Shown here: positions 33,013 through 45,480 of the stretch, piece by piece
Position numbering within the stretch: position 1 is the first letter of the stretch
Layout: each line of letters starts with the position of its first letter
Assembly (NCBI GenBank): GCA_033807775.1
Contig: CM066326.1
Location: 90,248,873-90,312,872, forward strand
Length of the DNA stretch: 64,000 nucleotides
Reading direction: 5' to 3'
Origin: Saussurea involucrata
Taxonomy: Eukaryota > Streptophyta > Magnoliopsida > Asterales > Asteraceae
Notes under the pieces: model-generated
What the model saw: the letters and a program-made list of their open reading frames with translations, nothing else
Told to the model about the DNA's origin: nothing
The model's database searches: none
Position numbers and translations under genes: made by a program

Positions 33013-33092
33013 CTCCATCCATCCCTGAATAAGTGTCTACATTTCTATTTTAGTTTGTTCATTGTAGTCATTTGTTATGGGACGGGGGAGTA
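33013..33092 (+). mobile_element. Stowaway MITE remnant
   Basis: CCATCCATCCCTGAATAAGTG and TTATGGGACGGGGGAG are the outer parts of the Stowaway subfamily seen in the kinase introns. The middle is deleted. Confidence 0.55.
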
Positions 33093-33211
33093 AATTATAA
33101 ACTACTCATTTCAAATTAAAACCGTAAAATGTTTCCTAATTCTTTCACGTGTCATTTCACTCTTGTTTGTTGAGTCGTGTCTAGTCCAGTCTGCATGGCA
33201 AATGCATCTTA

Positions 33212-33493
33212 GGGGCTGTTTGTTTACCTCTTAACTGTTCCATTAAGAGGCAACCTTTGAATCGTTCAGAGGTGAATCTTGTTTGGTAAAAAAAAAAGTC
33301 CTCTTAATGGTTCCAAAACCTTCTGAATGATTTAACATCTTGTGCCACCCTTAACCATTCAGCACCATGATTTCATTCTAAACAAATACCAAACAACCAT
33401 ATTTCATTTTACATTATATCATAAAAGCCTCTTAACCATTCTGACCACTTAATCATTCTGCACCAAACCATTCAGCAACTGCCAAACATGCCC
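33212..33493 (-). mobile_element. Harbinger-type MITE, group D, copy 2
   Basis: GGGGCTGTTTGTTTACCTC ... CAACTGCCAAACATGCCC, with TTA on both sides (33209-33211 and 33494-33496). It is inverted relative to copy 1. Confidence 0.85.
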
Positions 33494-34470
33494 TTACAAG
33501 AACAACTTTTACTTTTTAAGTTTTATACATTTTATGTTTTTTTAGATCTTATTTTATGTGAGATTTATTTGGTTAGTTTGGTTTAATAATTGTTGTCTAT
33601 GAATTGAAGGCAATTTGCCCTAAAATCTTGATGAAGATATTAAATGTCCCTGAAATTTAGACCTGATAATTAGGTACACATGTTAGGCTAATTAAAAGTG
33701 GATATAAACCTCCTTTTCGTAGTCTCGATGGTTCTTTTAACATCAATAATTAAATAATGTAATATTAATAATTATAAAGTAAACAAAATAAAATAAGGAA
33801 AATGTCACTTCTAACAAACTTCGTGGTAAGAACCAAGGTTTTTATTTAAGAACCTTAAGAAATTTGAGTTCTCTTCACAATGATAATTACTACAAGATAT
33901 TGCACTTTTTGCTTATAAGAACCTTGCATTGGAGATGATCTAAGGCCGTGGATAGGTCATGGGTTTCCTTAAAATATAGGTAATCGCCTAATTATATTAA
34001 ATGTTTCAAAAGTTGCAACATAAAATGTATAATTGTGGCCAAAGATGGCTAAATCGGACCGTGTTCTACCAGATGCCGATTGGTATTGGTTATGGTTCAA
34101 CGGGTCGGGACTTGTTAAATTCTTTCCAGAATTTCGGGATCTGGCCCAAGACCGGTTATGTACTATAATTTTTTCATTTTTTTCGTAAGTTTTAATTAGT
34201 TGTAATGCAAAAAAATTAAGACTTTTTACAGGTTTTTTTTTAAAATTTTCTAAGTAAATATATTATTTAAAGTGATATTTTAATGCTAAATTTCAAAATC
34301 GTAATTAATAACATTTTTGTTTAGAAATATTTTTGATTTTTAAAAAAGTTGGGTCGTGCCTGTAACGCGACTCGTTAGGACCAGGATCGGTTATTGCTTG
34401 TTAGATCAGTTCTAAATTTTTTGGTCGGGATCAAGATCAAGATTTAAAGGGACCAACATAACATTGGTTA

Positions 34471-34861
34471 GAGCATCTTCAACAAATTCCCTAAAATTTC
34501 TTTAAAATAGGGAATTAAAAGTTAAAATCTTAAAAAAAACCATTTCCATCAGATTTTTCATTTTAGACAATCTACCATTGATTACAATATTAAATTATTT
34601 CATTATTTCATTAATATATTAAAATATTATTTATCTTTTTAAATATTTATCCTCAAAGTTTTTTATTGGTGAAAATATGTAAAAAATATTTCCCTCACAT
34701 GGTACTCATTTTTTGATGTGTTTTCCATATTTAGAGAAGAAACTCTTTTTCTTACTTTTTTTTCATATTGGAGATAGTTTCTAACAATCTTTTAAAATAT
34801 AAAATTAGTAAAAAAAAACTCTAATTTTTATCTATTTTAAAGAAATCTATTAAAAGTACTC
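34471..34861. mobile_element. Tourist-like MITE, degenerate
   Basis: GAGCATCTTCAACAAATTCCC at the left and AAGTACTC at the right, TTA on both sides. The left end matches the better copy at 36755-37005. The flanking DNA from 33500 to 34470 is AT-rich with no gene that I can see. Confidence 0.55.
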
Positions 34862-35169
34862 TTAAAAAATCCAATCTTTTACCATTTCAGGGTTGTGGGG
34901 GTGAGGTCTTGGGATGGGGGTATGAATATGATTCCATGTGAATGTAGCTAAACTGCTAAAGGGGGCATTAATGAGCCAAGATATAACTTTTGGGTGTAGG
35001 TTGTATTAGTTAATATGATGGTGACTTTCATTGATGATTTAGTTTGACCATTTGACCCAACCCACATTTACCTTTTTCAATTTATTTCTATTCTTAAACA
35101 TGTATCAAAATTAGAGTATTTTTTATAGCAGGTTTTTAAATTAAATTTTAATATCAGCATGAGGACTTA

Positions 35170-35444
35170 GGCATTGTTTGGTAAAAAAAAACTAACTTAT
35201 AAGCTAGCTTTTTTTGGGATACATGTTTGGATGACCATAAGCTAGCTTATAAGCTAGTTTTTTGAAAAGCTACTTGGAGTAGTTTATGAGTAGTTTTTTG
35301 TAAATATTCCAATTATGCTTTCATTAATATTAATTATTATTTATTAACTATTTTTTTAATATGTCCTTTTTGGTCATTTAAATGCTTATAAGCTACTTTT
35401 TGTCAAACGTGATTTTTTCATCAGCTAGTTTGCCAAACATAACC
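35170..35444. mobile_element. Short group C MITE, copy 3
   Basis: GGCATTGTTTGGTAAA and GCTAGTTTGCCAAACATAACC ends, with TTA on both sides (35167-35169 and 35445-35447). It is much shorter than copies 1 and 2 because most of the AT-rich core is missing. Confidence 0.75.
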
Positions 35445-35837
35445 TTAAGAGAAGGGTTCATAAACATAAATTGGTTCTTCAGTAAAATTTACATTGAATA
35501 CCAACAATTATTTTTATTTTGAATTTTACAACATTAATTAATATTATTAAAATTTCAATACATCAAATATATTATATGTTCAAAGTTAAATCTATTCTTT
35601 AAATAATCATTTGTTCTTTTAATAATTGTTGTTGATCATGCATGTTTATTCATAATCATCCTTTGCCCACAAAAGAACTTATTCTATAATTTGCTTTTTC
35701 TTGTTATATGTTAACAGACAATATCTTTTAATTTAAAATTATAAATGATGATGGGTTTGACATCAAAATAATAATAATGATTGGTTTTTTTGTGCAAATA
35801 TATTGAGACATTACATCATTTTCATTGTTTTAGTATA

Positions 35838-36108
35838 TGGGTTTGTTTGAAAGTTGTTGAATGGTTTGACGCAAGATGATTAAGAGGTTAGAATGATTAA
35901 GATGCTCTTATGATATAGTGCAAAATGCGATATGGTTGTTTGGTAATTAGGGCGTTGAATGGCTAAAGGAGACCCAAGATACAAAATCATTCAGAGGGTT
36001 TAGAACCATTAAGAGACAGACTTTTTTTTTGCCAAACAAGATTCACCTCTTAATGATTCAGAGATTGCCTCTTAATGGAACTATTAAGAGGTAAACACAC
36101 AGCCCCCC
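35838..36108 (+). mobile_element. Harbinger-type MITE, group D, copy 3
   Basis: It has the body words GAATGGTTTGACGCAAGATG, TCATTCAGAGGGTTTAGAACC and TATTAAGAGGTAAACACACAG of the group. TAA follows on the right. The left end is eroded. Confidence 0.7.
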
Positions 36109-36146
36109 TAAGTAAAAAGATAGACACAATGTTTCATAATTGATTT

Positions 36147-36282
36147 TTTTTAAGTATATAATATTTATATACGGCAAATGAAACAAATAAACTCACACAC
36201 TCTCTTCACCTTTGGTGATGTTTGAACCCATGACCTCTTACAAGACCAAGGGCTCCGATACCGCTAGGCTAAATGCCCTTTG
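36147..36282 (-). mobile_element. tRNA-derived SINE, family 2, minus copy
   Basis: The minus strand reads an A box (AGCCTAGCGGTATCGGAGC) and a B box near GGGTTCAAACATC, ending in ATATACTTAAAAAAAATC-type tail sequence. A 16-bp duplication GTTTCATAATTGATTT flanks it (36131-36146 and 36283-36298). Confidence 0.85.
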
Positions 36283-36465
36283 GTTTCATAATTGATTTGT
36301 TGGATGATCTTTGTCACTTGATTTTATTTGTTTATATTATTATAATTTAATTATAATCTATGAATAATATATTCCATTAAATAAAAATAAAATAAAAAAT
36401 CATTGTTTGTATAAAGATTCAAATACTTAAAAACTAATTTTGATAGCAAGAAGTTTGTAATTTAT

Positions 36466-36602
36466 ACCAAAGGACCTTTGGCCTAGCGGTATGAGAGTCT
36501 TTGTTCTCGTAGGAGGTCAATGTTCAAACATCATCAAAGGTGAGGAGGGTGTATGAATTTAACTGTTGCTTTGCCGTATATAAATATCATATACTTCAAA
36601 AA
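36466..36602 (+). mobile_element. tRNA-derived SINE, family 2, plus copy
   Basis: A box TGGCCTAGCGGTATGAGAG and B box TGTTCAAACATC, 3' end ATCATATACTTCAAAAA. A 15-bp duplication AAGTTTGTAATTTAT flanks it (36451-36465 and 36603-36617). It faces the opposite way to the copy at 36147. Confidence 0.87.
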
Positions 36603-36754
36603 AAGTTTGTAATTTATTTTGGTAACAATAACGTGTAGTTTTTTACTAATCAAGTTTACAAGATATAGCTCGCATTGTATGATTTATTATAACATTCGTT
36701 TGAACCTTAATTTTGTTTTCTTTATATAAAGCTGACATGTTCGATTATCAGTTA

Positions 36755-37005
36755 GAGCATCTCCAACAGCTTCCCTAAAAATTTTCCAAAATGAGGAAGC
36801 AAAAGTCAAAATCCCCAAAAAAAATTACACCCATCTCCAACAGATTCCCCATATTTGGAAAAACACTTGTAATCATATTTGAAGAAATTTTTGGGGAAAA
36901 TCCTATTATCCCCATTTTGGGGAAACTTTTGGGAAAGCTGTTGGATCTTATTTGTGTTCCAAAATCCTCATTTTCTCCAAAATGGGGAAGCTGTTGGAGA
37001 TGCTC
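36755..37005. mobile_element. Tourist-like MITE, 251 bp
   Basis: GAGCATCTCCAACAGCTTCCC at the left pairs with GGGGAAGCTGTTGGAGATGCTC at the right, with TTA on both sides. The small frame inside it (36791-37036) is incidental. Confidence 0.88.
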
Positions 37006-37175
37006 TTATATTATACTATATTTAGGGGATGTTTGAAAAGCGGTTATGTGATATAATAAAAATAAATAAAATCAACTGTTATTACACATAATACATGAAA
37101 TTGTCGTAATATTCATTTTTTATGACGTCGAATGTTTAAGAAATTTTGATTATACATAATATCTATATCTATACA

Positions 37176-37206
37176 CTAGTAGTATACTCGCGCGATGCAG
37201 CGCGGG
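37176..37206 (-). mobile_element. Helitron-like 3' end
   Basis: On the minus strand a GC-rich hairpin (CGCGC TGCAT CGCGCG) is followed about 10 bases later by CTAG and then T, as at plant Helitron 3' termini. The 5' end would lie to the right. A candidate is ATCTATTACTACC on the minus strand near 42645, which would make a 5.5-kb element, but this is a guess. Confidence 0.45.
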
Positions 37207-37596
37207 CGATTTACGACTTTGAGGCCAATAGTTTCGCCCTCTATCATGGTTTTTGTTTTGTTGTATTCTTCAGCCATCTCGAAATTTATTTAATGGGTTT
37301 GCATGGCTTATTTACAAGTCAACCGATAAACATTTGTCATGGCATGTACATCTAAATTATAATTATACAATACCAACATTTGTGCTCAATTACAGAAGTG
37401 ACCAAGGTGGCGTTTGTTTTTTAAGAGGTGCTGAATTCTGATTTCACTTCTAATTTTAAGAGGTGGTGCTGAACTCTGAAATCTGAATCAGTTAGAATGT
37501 TTGTTTTTGCCTGCTGCCAAACGTCCGAATATGTGTGATTGTCTATTTTATACCTCATAATATTTTAATGTTATACATGTCTGAATCCTACTTGTG

Positions 37597-38231
37597 TAGG
37601 GGTGTCAAAAATAACCGAAACCGAATAACCCACCTGTTTGAATGAAGTTTGGGTTAAACGGTTTCGAGTTATTCGGTTTCCGGCTTAAACGGTTCAGTAA
37701 ACCGAATAAGAATCCTTATTCGGTTTTGATTAATTTTTTCCTAATTCGGTTTTAAACCTGGGTAACACATCCTACTAATATTTTATAAATTACATGTTCA
37801 TAAAAAATAATCCAAATGCATGTTATACTATTATTATTTTACACATTATATTGGTATATAATATTTATTAGATTACGTTTTCTTCTTTGATTTACAGGGC
37901 GCATTGAAAAAAATATATATCATTCGGGAGATATTGGTTGATAGATGACCTATTTACTTGATATAATTCAATTGTTGAGTATTATTGTATGATACATTAG
38001 CATCATAAAAACAATGGACAATTAATTTTAAAAGATTATTTGAGAAAATGTCTAACGAAAAAATATAATTCCTTATTCGGTTTAACCAGTTACCGAACCG
38101 AATAACCCGAAGAACCGAATAAACCGAACCTTATTTGGTTTGGTTATCGGTTAGTTTTATAAAAACTTAAAAACCGATTAACACGAATCGAATAAACCGA
38201 AAACCGTTTTAACCGACCGAATAACACCCTA
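37597..38231. mobile_element. hAT-type MITE, 635 bp
   Basis: TAGGGGTGTCAAAAATAACC at the left pairs with GAATAACACCCTA at the right. The 8-bp duplication TACTTGTG (37589-37596 and 38232-38239) is perfect. The interior is rich in ACCGAATAACC words. There is no ORF. Confidence 0.88.
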
Positions 38232-38883
38232 TACTTGTGAATGATATATAGTTGGATTCTTTAACTTCAAAATTAAAAACTTTTGCAATTAATTTTTCTT
38301 GTATTAACTTCAAAATTAAAAACTCGCAGCCTAACCATCCCAATAATCTTCATGTGCATCAGACCTCACCACCTATGTCTTGATTGGTTTTAACTTCAAA
38401 ATTAAAAAAATCTGAAGCCTAACCATCCCAATAATATCTATGAAACTAACATGTCTCTATGTGACTCAAATAAGGTGGACAACAATCTGCTGATTGGTGG
38501 GATTCAAGATGATTCCCCACTTTATGTTTGACATAACCTAAACAAATCCATACTGAAAGCTGGGCATGAAAGTTAAGCAAGGTCCTTGATGTGGATGCAC
38601 CAAAATAAGCTTCTTTTTTTTGTCAAACATAAATCTCTAATAATACGTATGAAAATAAATGCTCATTATTTAAATATTGTTCAAACAAAACGAAAGCGAA
38701 AAGCATCTAATCACTGAACTCATCCATGAACTTCTTTTGGAATTCTGTCAACTGTGAAACAATGGTTGGAATCTTTCGCTCTTCTCTTTTGATTTCGTAA
38801 AAGCAAATCAAATCAAACGGCAATATTACATTATTCTTACTGTATGGAGCTAAGCCTAAGCATATTGCACTGACTTTTCTTTT

Positions 38884-39078
38884 TTACCATTTCTGCAGCA
38901 GAAAATTCAGCACTCTCTTTAGCATTGCTTGTAAAGAAAACTCTTTCCATTTTCTTTTGGTGTCAGTTATGATTCCTTCACCCGAAGAAATATGCCCATC
39001 CAAAACTGTCTTACTTAAAGTAGCAACAGTTTCCATGATACCAACTAAATATGTGTCCACTTGTTGGCTTAACCATCA
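38884..39078 (-). other. Possible captured exon, unrecognised
   Basis: On the minus strand an open stretch (LSQQVDTYLVGIMETVATL ... TDTKRKWKEFSLQA) reads like a real helical protein segment and ends at TAA 38886-38884. A second open stretch at about 38790-38705 (REERKIPTIVSQLTEFQKKF) also ends in a stop. The composition is unlike the AT-rich surroundings. I do not know the family; either could be a fragment carried by a Helitron-like element. Confidence 0.3.
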
Positions 39079-39179
39079 ACTAAATTCGAGGAAAGAAGAA
39101 GTATAAGAGAAGCAAACAGACCATCTCTTTTTGGTGGCTGATATAATTTGAAATTAAGGGGTCGTTTACCGAAAGCTTA

Positions 39180-39453
39180 GGGGCCGTTTACCCGGGTAAG
39201 CGCTTACCAAGTCACATTACCTTACGAATGAATATGGCAATGACCAAGAATCTTACCCGAAAAGAGCCAAAGCAAGAACCGAGAGTCGTACCCAGTAAGT
39301 GACGATGATGACTCTTACCATGGTTAGCGCTTACCGGGAAAATTGTTGCATACAAAAGCGTTTTGGTGGACAAAAATTTTACACGGTAAGTAAGTGATAG
39401 TATTAATTTGACCGGTAAGTGCTTGCCGAGGTAAGCGTTTGGTAAACGGTCCC
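39180..39453. mobile_element. MITE, group E, copy 1
   Basis: GGGGCCGTTTACCCGGGTAAG at the left pairs with TTGGTAAACGGTCCC at the right, TTA on both sides (39177-39179 and 39454-39456). GGTAAG words recur throughout. A second copy is at 59557-59843. Confidence 0.8.
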
Positions 39454-39851
39454 TTAGTAAATGCTTACCAAGCGACATTAGCTTATTGGATTAACATGTT
39501 AAAATTTGAGAATCTTACCCGATAAGACCAATTGTGGATTTGGTCTCTGGATATCATATAGATATAGAAAGCTTCGAAAGACTTTAGATCCCTTCAAGAG
39601 AAACTTCTTAAATTCGACAAGAGAGAGAGAGCCAACAAGCTGTGCTGCAGTGAGTGAAAATGTGACATCATCTGTCAATTAACTTACTAAATAGTATGCA
39701 GGTAACCTCTCTTTAAACACCAAGTCATTTTATCAGGAAAGTGACTTGGTGTATATGCTGAGATTTTTGCTGACAACTGTGTAAACCACATATTAATTAG
39801 GTCTTTGTACTAAGATTTATTAAATCATTATGTAGAGCTAGAGATATACCT

Positions 39852-39980
39852 CTATCTGCTGCTGCTTTTTTTACCAATAAGGTATCCTTTTCTCCACAAG
39901 ATGAGAAGGATTAAAATTACAAAAGACAGTCCTCCAGCAACAGTCCCAACTATTAAACCAATCTCAAAACTTTTTTCCAT
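39852..39980 (-). pseudogene. Receptor-like kinase transmembrane segment, isolated fragment
   Basis: A 42-codon minus-strand frame reads MEKSFEIGLIVGTVAGGLSF, then a run of Val/Ile/Leu, then LWRKGYLIGKKSSSR. A single hydrophobic helix followed by WRKGYL-GKK is the transmembrane and juxtamembrane pattern of plant malectin/LRR receptor kinases. No extracellular repeats or kinase domain are nearby on either strand. I take it as a captured or relict exon; the function is lost. Confidence 0.45.
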
Positions 39981-39999
39981 AATCTAGGGGTTTAAAGTC

Positions 40000-42900
40000 T
40001 GTACAAGGTAAGGTAACAAAGGCAACAATGAGCCAAGTTATAACATTATGAGCTGACTTCAGAATGCATTTACTACATAAATAAATATGGAATTATCTTA
40101 TAAAATCATCAAGAACCATAAATAATTGATAAACCGGCAAGCAATGAGGGAGGAATCACTCAGATCAAGATAAAATTTGTATATTTAATTGGTATTCTTA
40201 TATGTTAAAAGACATAATTAATATAGGTTTTGTGTTGCAATCAATCTCGCAAATATTTTATAATGATTCGTGATGGGCAAGTTGTAAAACATTAGCATCT
40301 TTTTAGGACAAGCCAAAACGAAAATTGTTGCCTTATTATTGGGAGGGTGGGGGATTGCAGTTGATATGTAGTCCCTTACAAGTGTTCAAATTTTCACCTC
40401 GTTGAAACAATAACACAAGTACTACTCGGTGTAATTCGATAGATATCTAGCTGTTGTGCACAACAGTTTCCACACAACAATATACAAAAATTAACGTAAA
40501 GCATCAAATTGACAATTCCATAGCTTTTCAATGTAATATGTAAATATGTGTGTGGATTAAAAATACACATTATGATCAAATCGACAATTCCATAGCTTTT
40601 CAACAGAACCTTTATATTGAAGAACATTACAACAAAAACCAGATCACGCCAAAAACCCACAAAAAGGGTTGAATGTTTATGATACACTTAACACACGAAC
40701 GATAAACATGAGGGGAAAATAGATGAACAAATCAAACATTCCAAATACAAAAATTATTATTTGGTAAGAACTTATCAGGTAAGAGTCGTAACTCTTACAT
40801 ACCCCACGATACCTTTGCACATTCAACATAGAGAGCATCAAGTGACTATTAACTCATGTATTGATGTTTGTTATGGGGGCAATGTCTAAACAAACCACTA
40901 ACCCACATTTACAATTAATAAGTACAAACCCAGGCATGACATTCAAATAGAGCTCCAATAAAAGAAAATCTATTACCATAAAACAAAAAAAATAAATTCA
41001 ATTATCATTAACTAAAAAAAGAATCCAGCATACACCAACTACAACAATTAAAGTGATTATCAACTACAACAAATAAAGTGGTTATCAACTACAACACCGA
41101 AATGGGTACAAGAAAATAAGCAATAAATAGACATACGACCTTGACAAATAAGGAACACACCATGCCAGCATCCCTATGTTCACTTGCTTCATATCTCAGT
41201 CATATGAAACATTCGAAGCGACATAGTTCTTGAAGCATATACATAAAGCCTTTGAAACCACCACATATATTGGATCTCATATTTTTCAGGTCCAAAAACT
41301 TGACAGTGTAATTAGAATACATCAAATAAATAAAATACAAATTGAAGTGAGATGAACACAAACTAATGGCACAACTCACAGCATAACAAATGTACAAGCA
41401 AAAGCAACATCTCTTGATCCTTTTTTTAATTCTTATTTCTGAGGAATTCACTTTTTTCATCTTTCTTCTTTACCTGAGGATGGTAATGGAGTTTATGAAT
41501 CCCAACTTGGCAGTTTGTGTGGTAGATTTAGTGAAAGAAATCTTGGAAGCATTAAGTGTTCTTTGTTATGTTTTTTGATTTTTCTTCTATTGCTAAAATG
41601 CTTTGTGCTCCAAGTCATCTTGTCATACTTTGTAACTGTAAATTCTAGGCTTTTAACTTGAAATGAATGCAAATGGTAAAAGCTAAAAAAACAGGGGAGA
41701 TATGCAGGTCACTTAATTCCATGCCATTTTCGCACTTGGGAAGTCCTAAAGATAAAATCCAAAGTAAATATCCCCACAATCAAATCTATTGTTAAACATT
41801 CAAATCTGATTCAAGATCAAACATACTACTTTTGAAATTCAAATCTAATATGGATTTTCAGCACCATTCCATGACATAAAAAAATACAAAAACCTAAAGA
41901 GAGTCACAATTGAAGGGATGAGCATTCCGCGACATATATATAGGTAGCAGCGGCACCCAACCAAATTCCTCTTTCGTTAAAAACCTAAATGGAATACGAA
42001 GATTTATTCAGACCAACATCCACACAAACCACATATGAAACAAAAAACACAAAATTTCAATGAACACACAGAACGATTCAGACCAGTCGACGAACAAAGA
42101 ACACAAAACGAACAACTAAAATAAACACATCAAATGGATCAAAATTCAAAATTTGATCGAGCTAATTAGTGAATGTTTGAAAGGACAAGACTAAATCACA
42201 ATAAAAACGTTACCATACCTCCAGAAATTTGTAGGGTTTTGAAGAATTTGTGGAGAAATCAAAACTTAGGGCCGTATTTATATGCAATTTGATTTGTCGT
42301 CTTGGGAGCCAGGTCTACCAAATTTGATTTGTTAGATCTTCCATTTCAGCGATTAAAGCTTAAGGTAGCAGGAGAAAAAGGAAGAAAGCTTTGATGAAAG
42401 CTATCCCTGCAGGTTTAGGATCAGAGTAGACGTGAAATTAGAAGGGAGAAGGGTTCGAGGGGAAAAAGCAAAGGCATGTGTGTCTCTTCTGGGTAGTGAC
42501 CGGTTGTGTGGTATAAGTTGTTGTACACTATGCCTTATAAATTGCACTTAAGAGATTTTTTAAATTGGTGCTTTAAATTGTTGTACATTATGCTTCAAGG
42601 ATTGTATTTAAGAGTTTTGATCAAAACCAATATTAAGGTAGTAATAGATATAATAAATAAGTAACTAGTATATATAATAAATAAGTAACTAGCATGCCAC
42701 ATGTCGTCTTCTGGTGAGCCGACTTCAGTATTTTTCCGCCTAAACATGTATCTGGACGCAGTTTACATTATAAGTTCAATTAGCATACCCACATTCATTC
42801 CTCCTTAAATATCTCTTTAATTCAATTTTTTAATTTATACGTTACATTTACTACCCTTATAATTAGGTATGTAATTTACTTTTAATCTCTTACTTTTTTA

Positions 42901-43570
42901 TTTTTCATTTTATACTCTTATCATATTAACATAAATAATGTATATGAACTAAAATGCATTAAAAATATTTTTTTTACAAATTATACCATTGTAATCGTTT
43001 CGTCAATACCTTCGAAATGAGCTCAATATTGAATATTTTTGGATTTAATTATATTATTAAATATCATAAATATATACGAATGAATGTGTCGTGATTAGTA
43101 TGAGATTTGTTGAAATTAGTATGGGATTTGATACAAATATCTACTAAGTTGTCGTGATTTTCTTTTTGCAATTTCATATCAATTTTTACTTCAAAGTCGA
43201 ATTCTTTCGACGAATTACAATTCTATCAAATTTCATTCTGTCACGAAACACCCTTAGATAATTATCATAAGAGATTTAATTACTTGGAAAAAAAATCACT
43301 TATCAATTGACTTTTGGATTATGAGTTCGAACTTTTTTCAAAAATATAAATATGCAAATATTTTAGTATAATATATTTAATTATTTATACTTTCTTAATT
43401 TTGATTATATTATTTCCTATAATTTTAATTGAACTACATAATATCAGTTATCAACAGATGGTTAGTTAATGATATTTTCAAAGTTAAATTGTTATGCTTC
43501 CCGTCAATTCACTTTAAATTAATCTTTCATAATAGTTGATAAGTTTTTTGGCATGATTTAATTTTTTTAA
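40000..43570. other. Gene-poor AT-rich stretch
   Basis: No gene is supported here. The segment CGACAATTCCATAGCTTTTCAA occurs at about 40510 and 40578 as a short direct repeat. ATCAACTACAACA is repeated three times at 41030-41095. ATAATAAATAAGTAACTAG is duplicated at about 42648-42695. The 41.9-42.5 kb part looks like a promoter/leader of a lost gene but has no ORF. Small frames at 40394-40687, 41200-41460 and 41390-41578 are AT-rich and unconvincing. Confidence 0.4.
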
Positions 43571-43576
43571 ATTACC

Positions 43577-43602
43577 CCGTGTAATACACGGTTCAAACCT
43601 AG
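43577..43602 (+). mobile_element. Helitron-like 3' end
   Basis: A perfect hairpin CCGTGTAATACACGG (43577-43591) is followed by seven bases and CTAG (43599-43602), then T. This is the standard layout of a Helitron 3' terminus. The 5' end was not located. Confidence 0.55.
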
Positions 43603-44027
43603 TAAAGGTATATATGCGTGAGTGATTTTACTAAAACCTTTTATAAATAAGTAGGAAACGTATCCGAAGTACAGACTATTAATCGTTACAGCTTCGAAAA
43701 TCACCAATAGTTAAATATTTATTTTCGAATACAAATCAAAGACACTTGTTTAGAACATCTCCAACAAATTTTTCAAAACGGATAAAATAAACAAGAATCT
43801 GAACATATTTCTTTACTCCGATAAATTCTCTAAATAGAAAATTAAGTAAAAAACAACATAAAACTCTCTAAATTTACGTAAATTAACTTTTATTATGTTC
43901 CCATCAATAAAGTTTAATGTTTAAAAGAAATGAATGATATTTTATTAAAAAATAAAAAATATTGTAATGTTGTATAATATTGTTATATCTAAAATAAGAA
44001 AAAACTATTATATATATATATATATAG

Positions 44028-44057
<30 letters not shown>

Positions 44058-44058
<1 letters not shown>

Positions 44059-44303
44059 TCACGTGAGACCATACTATTTTCGTGAGATCCGTGAGACCAG
44101 ACTATTTTCGTGAGACTTGTGAGACCATAAAAATAACATTAAACCTTCACAGCAAAAGCCTGTGAAGATATTGTGAAGGTAAACCTTCACAGTGTGTTTG
44201 TTGTGAAGGTTCGTTGTTTTTCGTACCTTCACAATGAATCACTGTGAAATTTCAGTGTTATTTTTTGGTCTCACGAAAACAGGTTGGTCTCACGTGAACC
44301 TAA
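44058..44303. mobile_element. Microsatellite-embedded MITE (Micron-like), family 1
   Basis: ATCACGTGAGACCA at the left and TGGTCTCACGTGAA at the right are inverted. TA, GATA and GA repeats (44010-44057) lie on the left and a TA tract (44306-44332) on the right. Inside, CCTTCACA and TGTGAAGG words alternate in both orientations. Insertion into TA microsatellites recalls Micron elements of rice. The 44.4-44.7 kb part that follows holds a fragment of the foldback MITE family at 30.5 kb. Confidence 0.65.
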
Positions 44304-44305
44304 CC

Positions 44306-44340
<35 letters not shown>

Positions 44341-44842
44341 GGGGGGGGCATGAGATTATGTGATAAGTGTCATTTTTTGTGAGAATTATGAAAAATACTT
44401 TTAAACTGTTTATCACTTTTAATCAAATACTCTCCTATGAATGCGGTTTAAAAGAGAATTGATCTGGTACATCTCGGTGCATCTCATCCTAATGTTCGCC
44501 CATTTCTCATCCAACAATTTTGTTGGGTCATTGACCAGCATCTTCCTAAATCGAAACGTGGCGCTGGCTGCTACGCTATATGAAAATAAGTTGCGCCTTC
44601 TCCACCAACAATTATTTTCGACGTAGTGGTAAGCGCTTGGATCCTAACAAATTTGATAACCACATTTCACGTTTCTTGCCAAATTTAACACTTCTCACCA
44701 GAACTCAAACCATATATATATAAATATAATAAGAATGAGAATAGGTGTCATACATAAATTTTGCAGGGTTATAACGAGTTGTAGTGCATGCATCAACACG
44801 TGTACATATAGCATCTCAAATGGAGATAGTTTATATAACTTC

Positions 44843-45051
44843 GGGGGTGTTTGGGATTGCGTTTTGGATCTCCGTTTCTCCTTATTGCGTTTCCACGCCG
44901 GAGGAAGGTGTTTGGATTTGAAAAAAAATTGCTTATCGCGTTCTAGGGATGAGAAACGGAGTTTTTTGAGAAGCAGATGGAGACCTGCTTTTCTGGGCCG
45001 GAGAAACGAGATAAGCAGACGCAATTGTGAGACGCAATCCCAAACACCCCC
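44843..45051. mobile_element. MITE, 209 bp
   Basis: GGGGGTGTTTGGGATTGCGT at the left and ACGCAATCCCAAACACCCCC at the right are perfect inverted repeats. TTC lies on both sides. The ORFs that cross it on both strands are artefacts of its sequence. Confidence 0.85.
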
Positions 45052-45214
45052 TTCATATCCTTTAAAAGAAAGAATGTTTAATTTAATTAAGAATAAATTA
45101 ACATCATTAATTTATAAAATTTATTATTTATATAACAACACTTAGTTTATTCAAACAATTAAAAAAGAAAAAGAAAAAAAAAAGAAAAACCAAAATGACC
45201 TGAATCCCACATGT

Positions 45215-45480
45215 CAACTTTTAATTGTGATGTCAGACTTTTTCTGACGCATTCTAAAAAATCATGATTTTAAAAAATTGATAAAACCGCAAGCCACTGG
45301 AATGGATACGAGGCCCCCTATCGACTGTCGTTATCCTCTTTACCACAAGTTTTGAGGTGTTGCAAAAAAAATGACACGTGTAACGGAAAAAGAAAAACTG
45401 CAAGCCATTATAGTAAACCGTAAGCCGCTAAAATGTAAAATCATGATTTTTTAGAATGTGTCAGAAAAAGTCTGACAACA
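45215..45480. repeat. Foldback repeat
   Basis: GTCAGACTTTTTCTGACGCATTCTAAAAAATCATGATTTT near the left is mirrored at about 45435-45480. GCAAGCCACT and GTAAGCCGCT words lie between. It is probably a decayed MITE. From 45500 to 46540 I see only AT-rich DNA and a short GC-rich GCCACG-type patch near 45970-46060 and 46280-46310. Confidence 0.55.
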
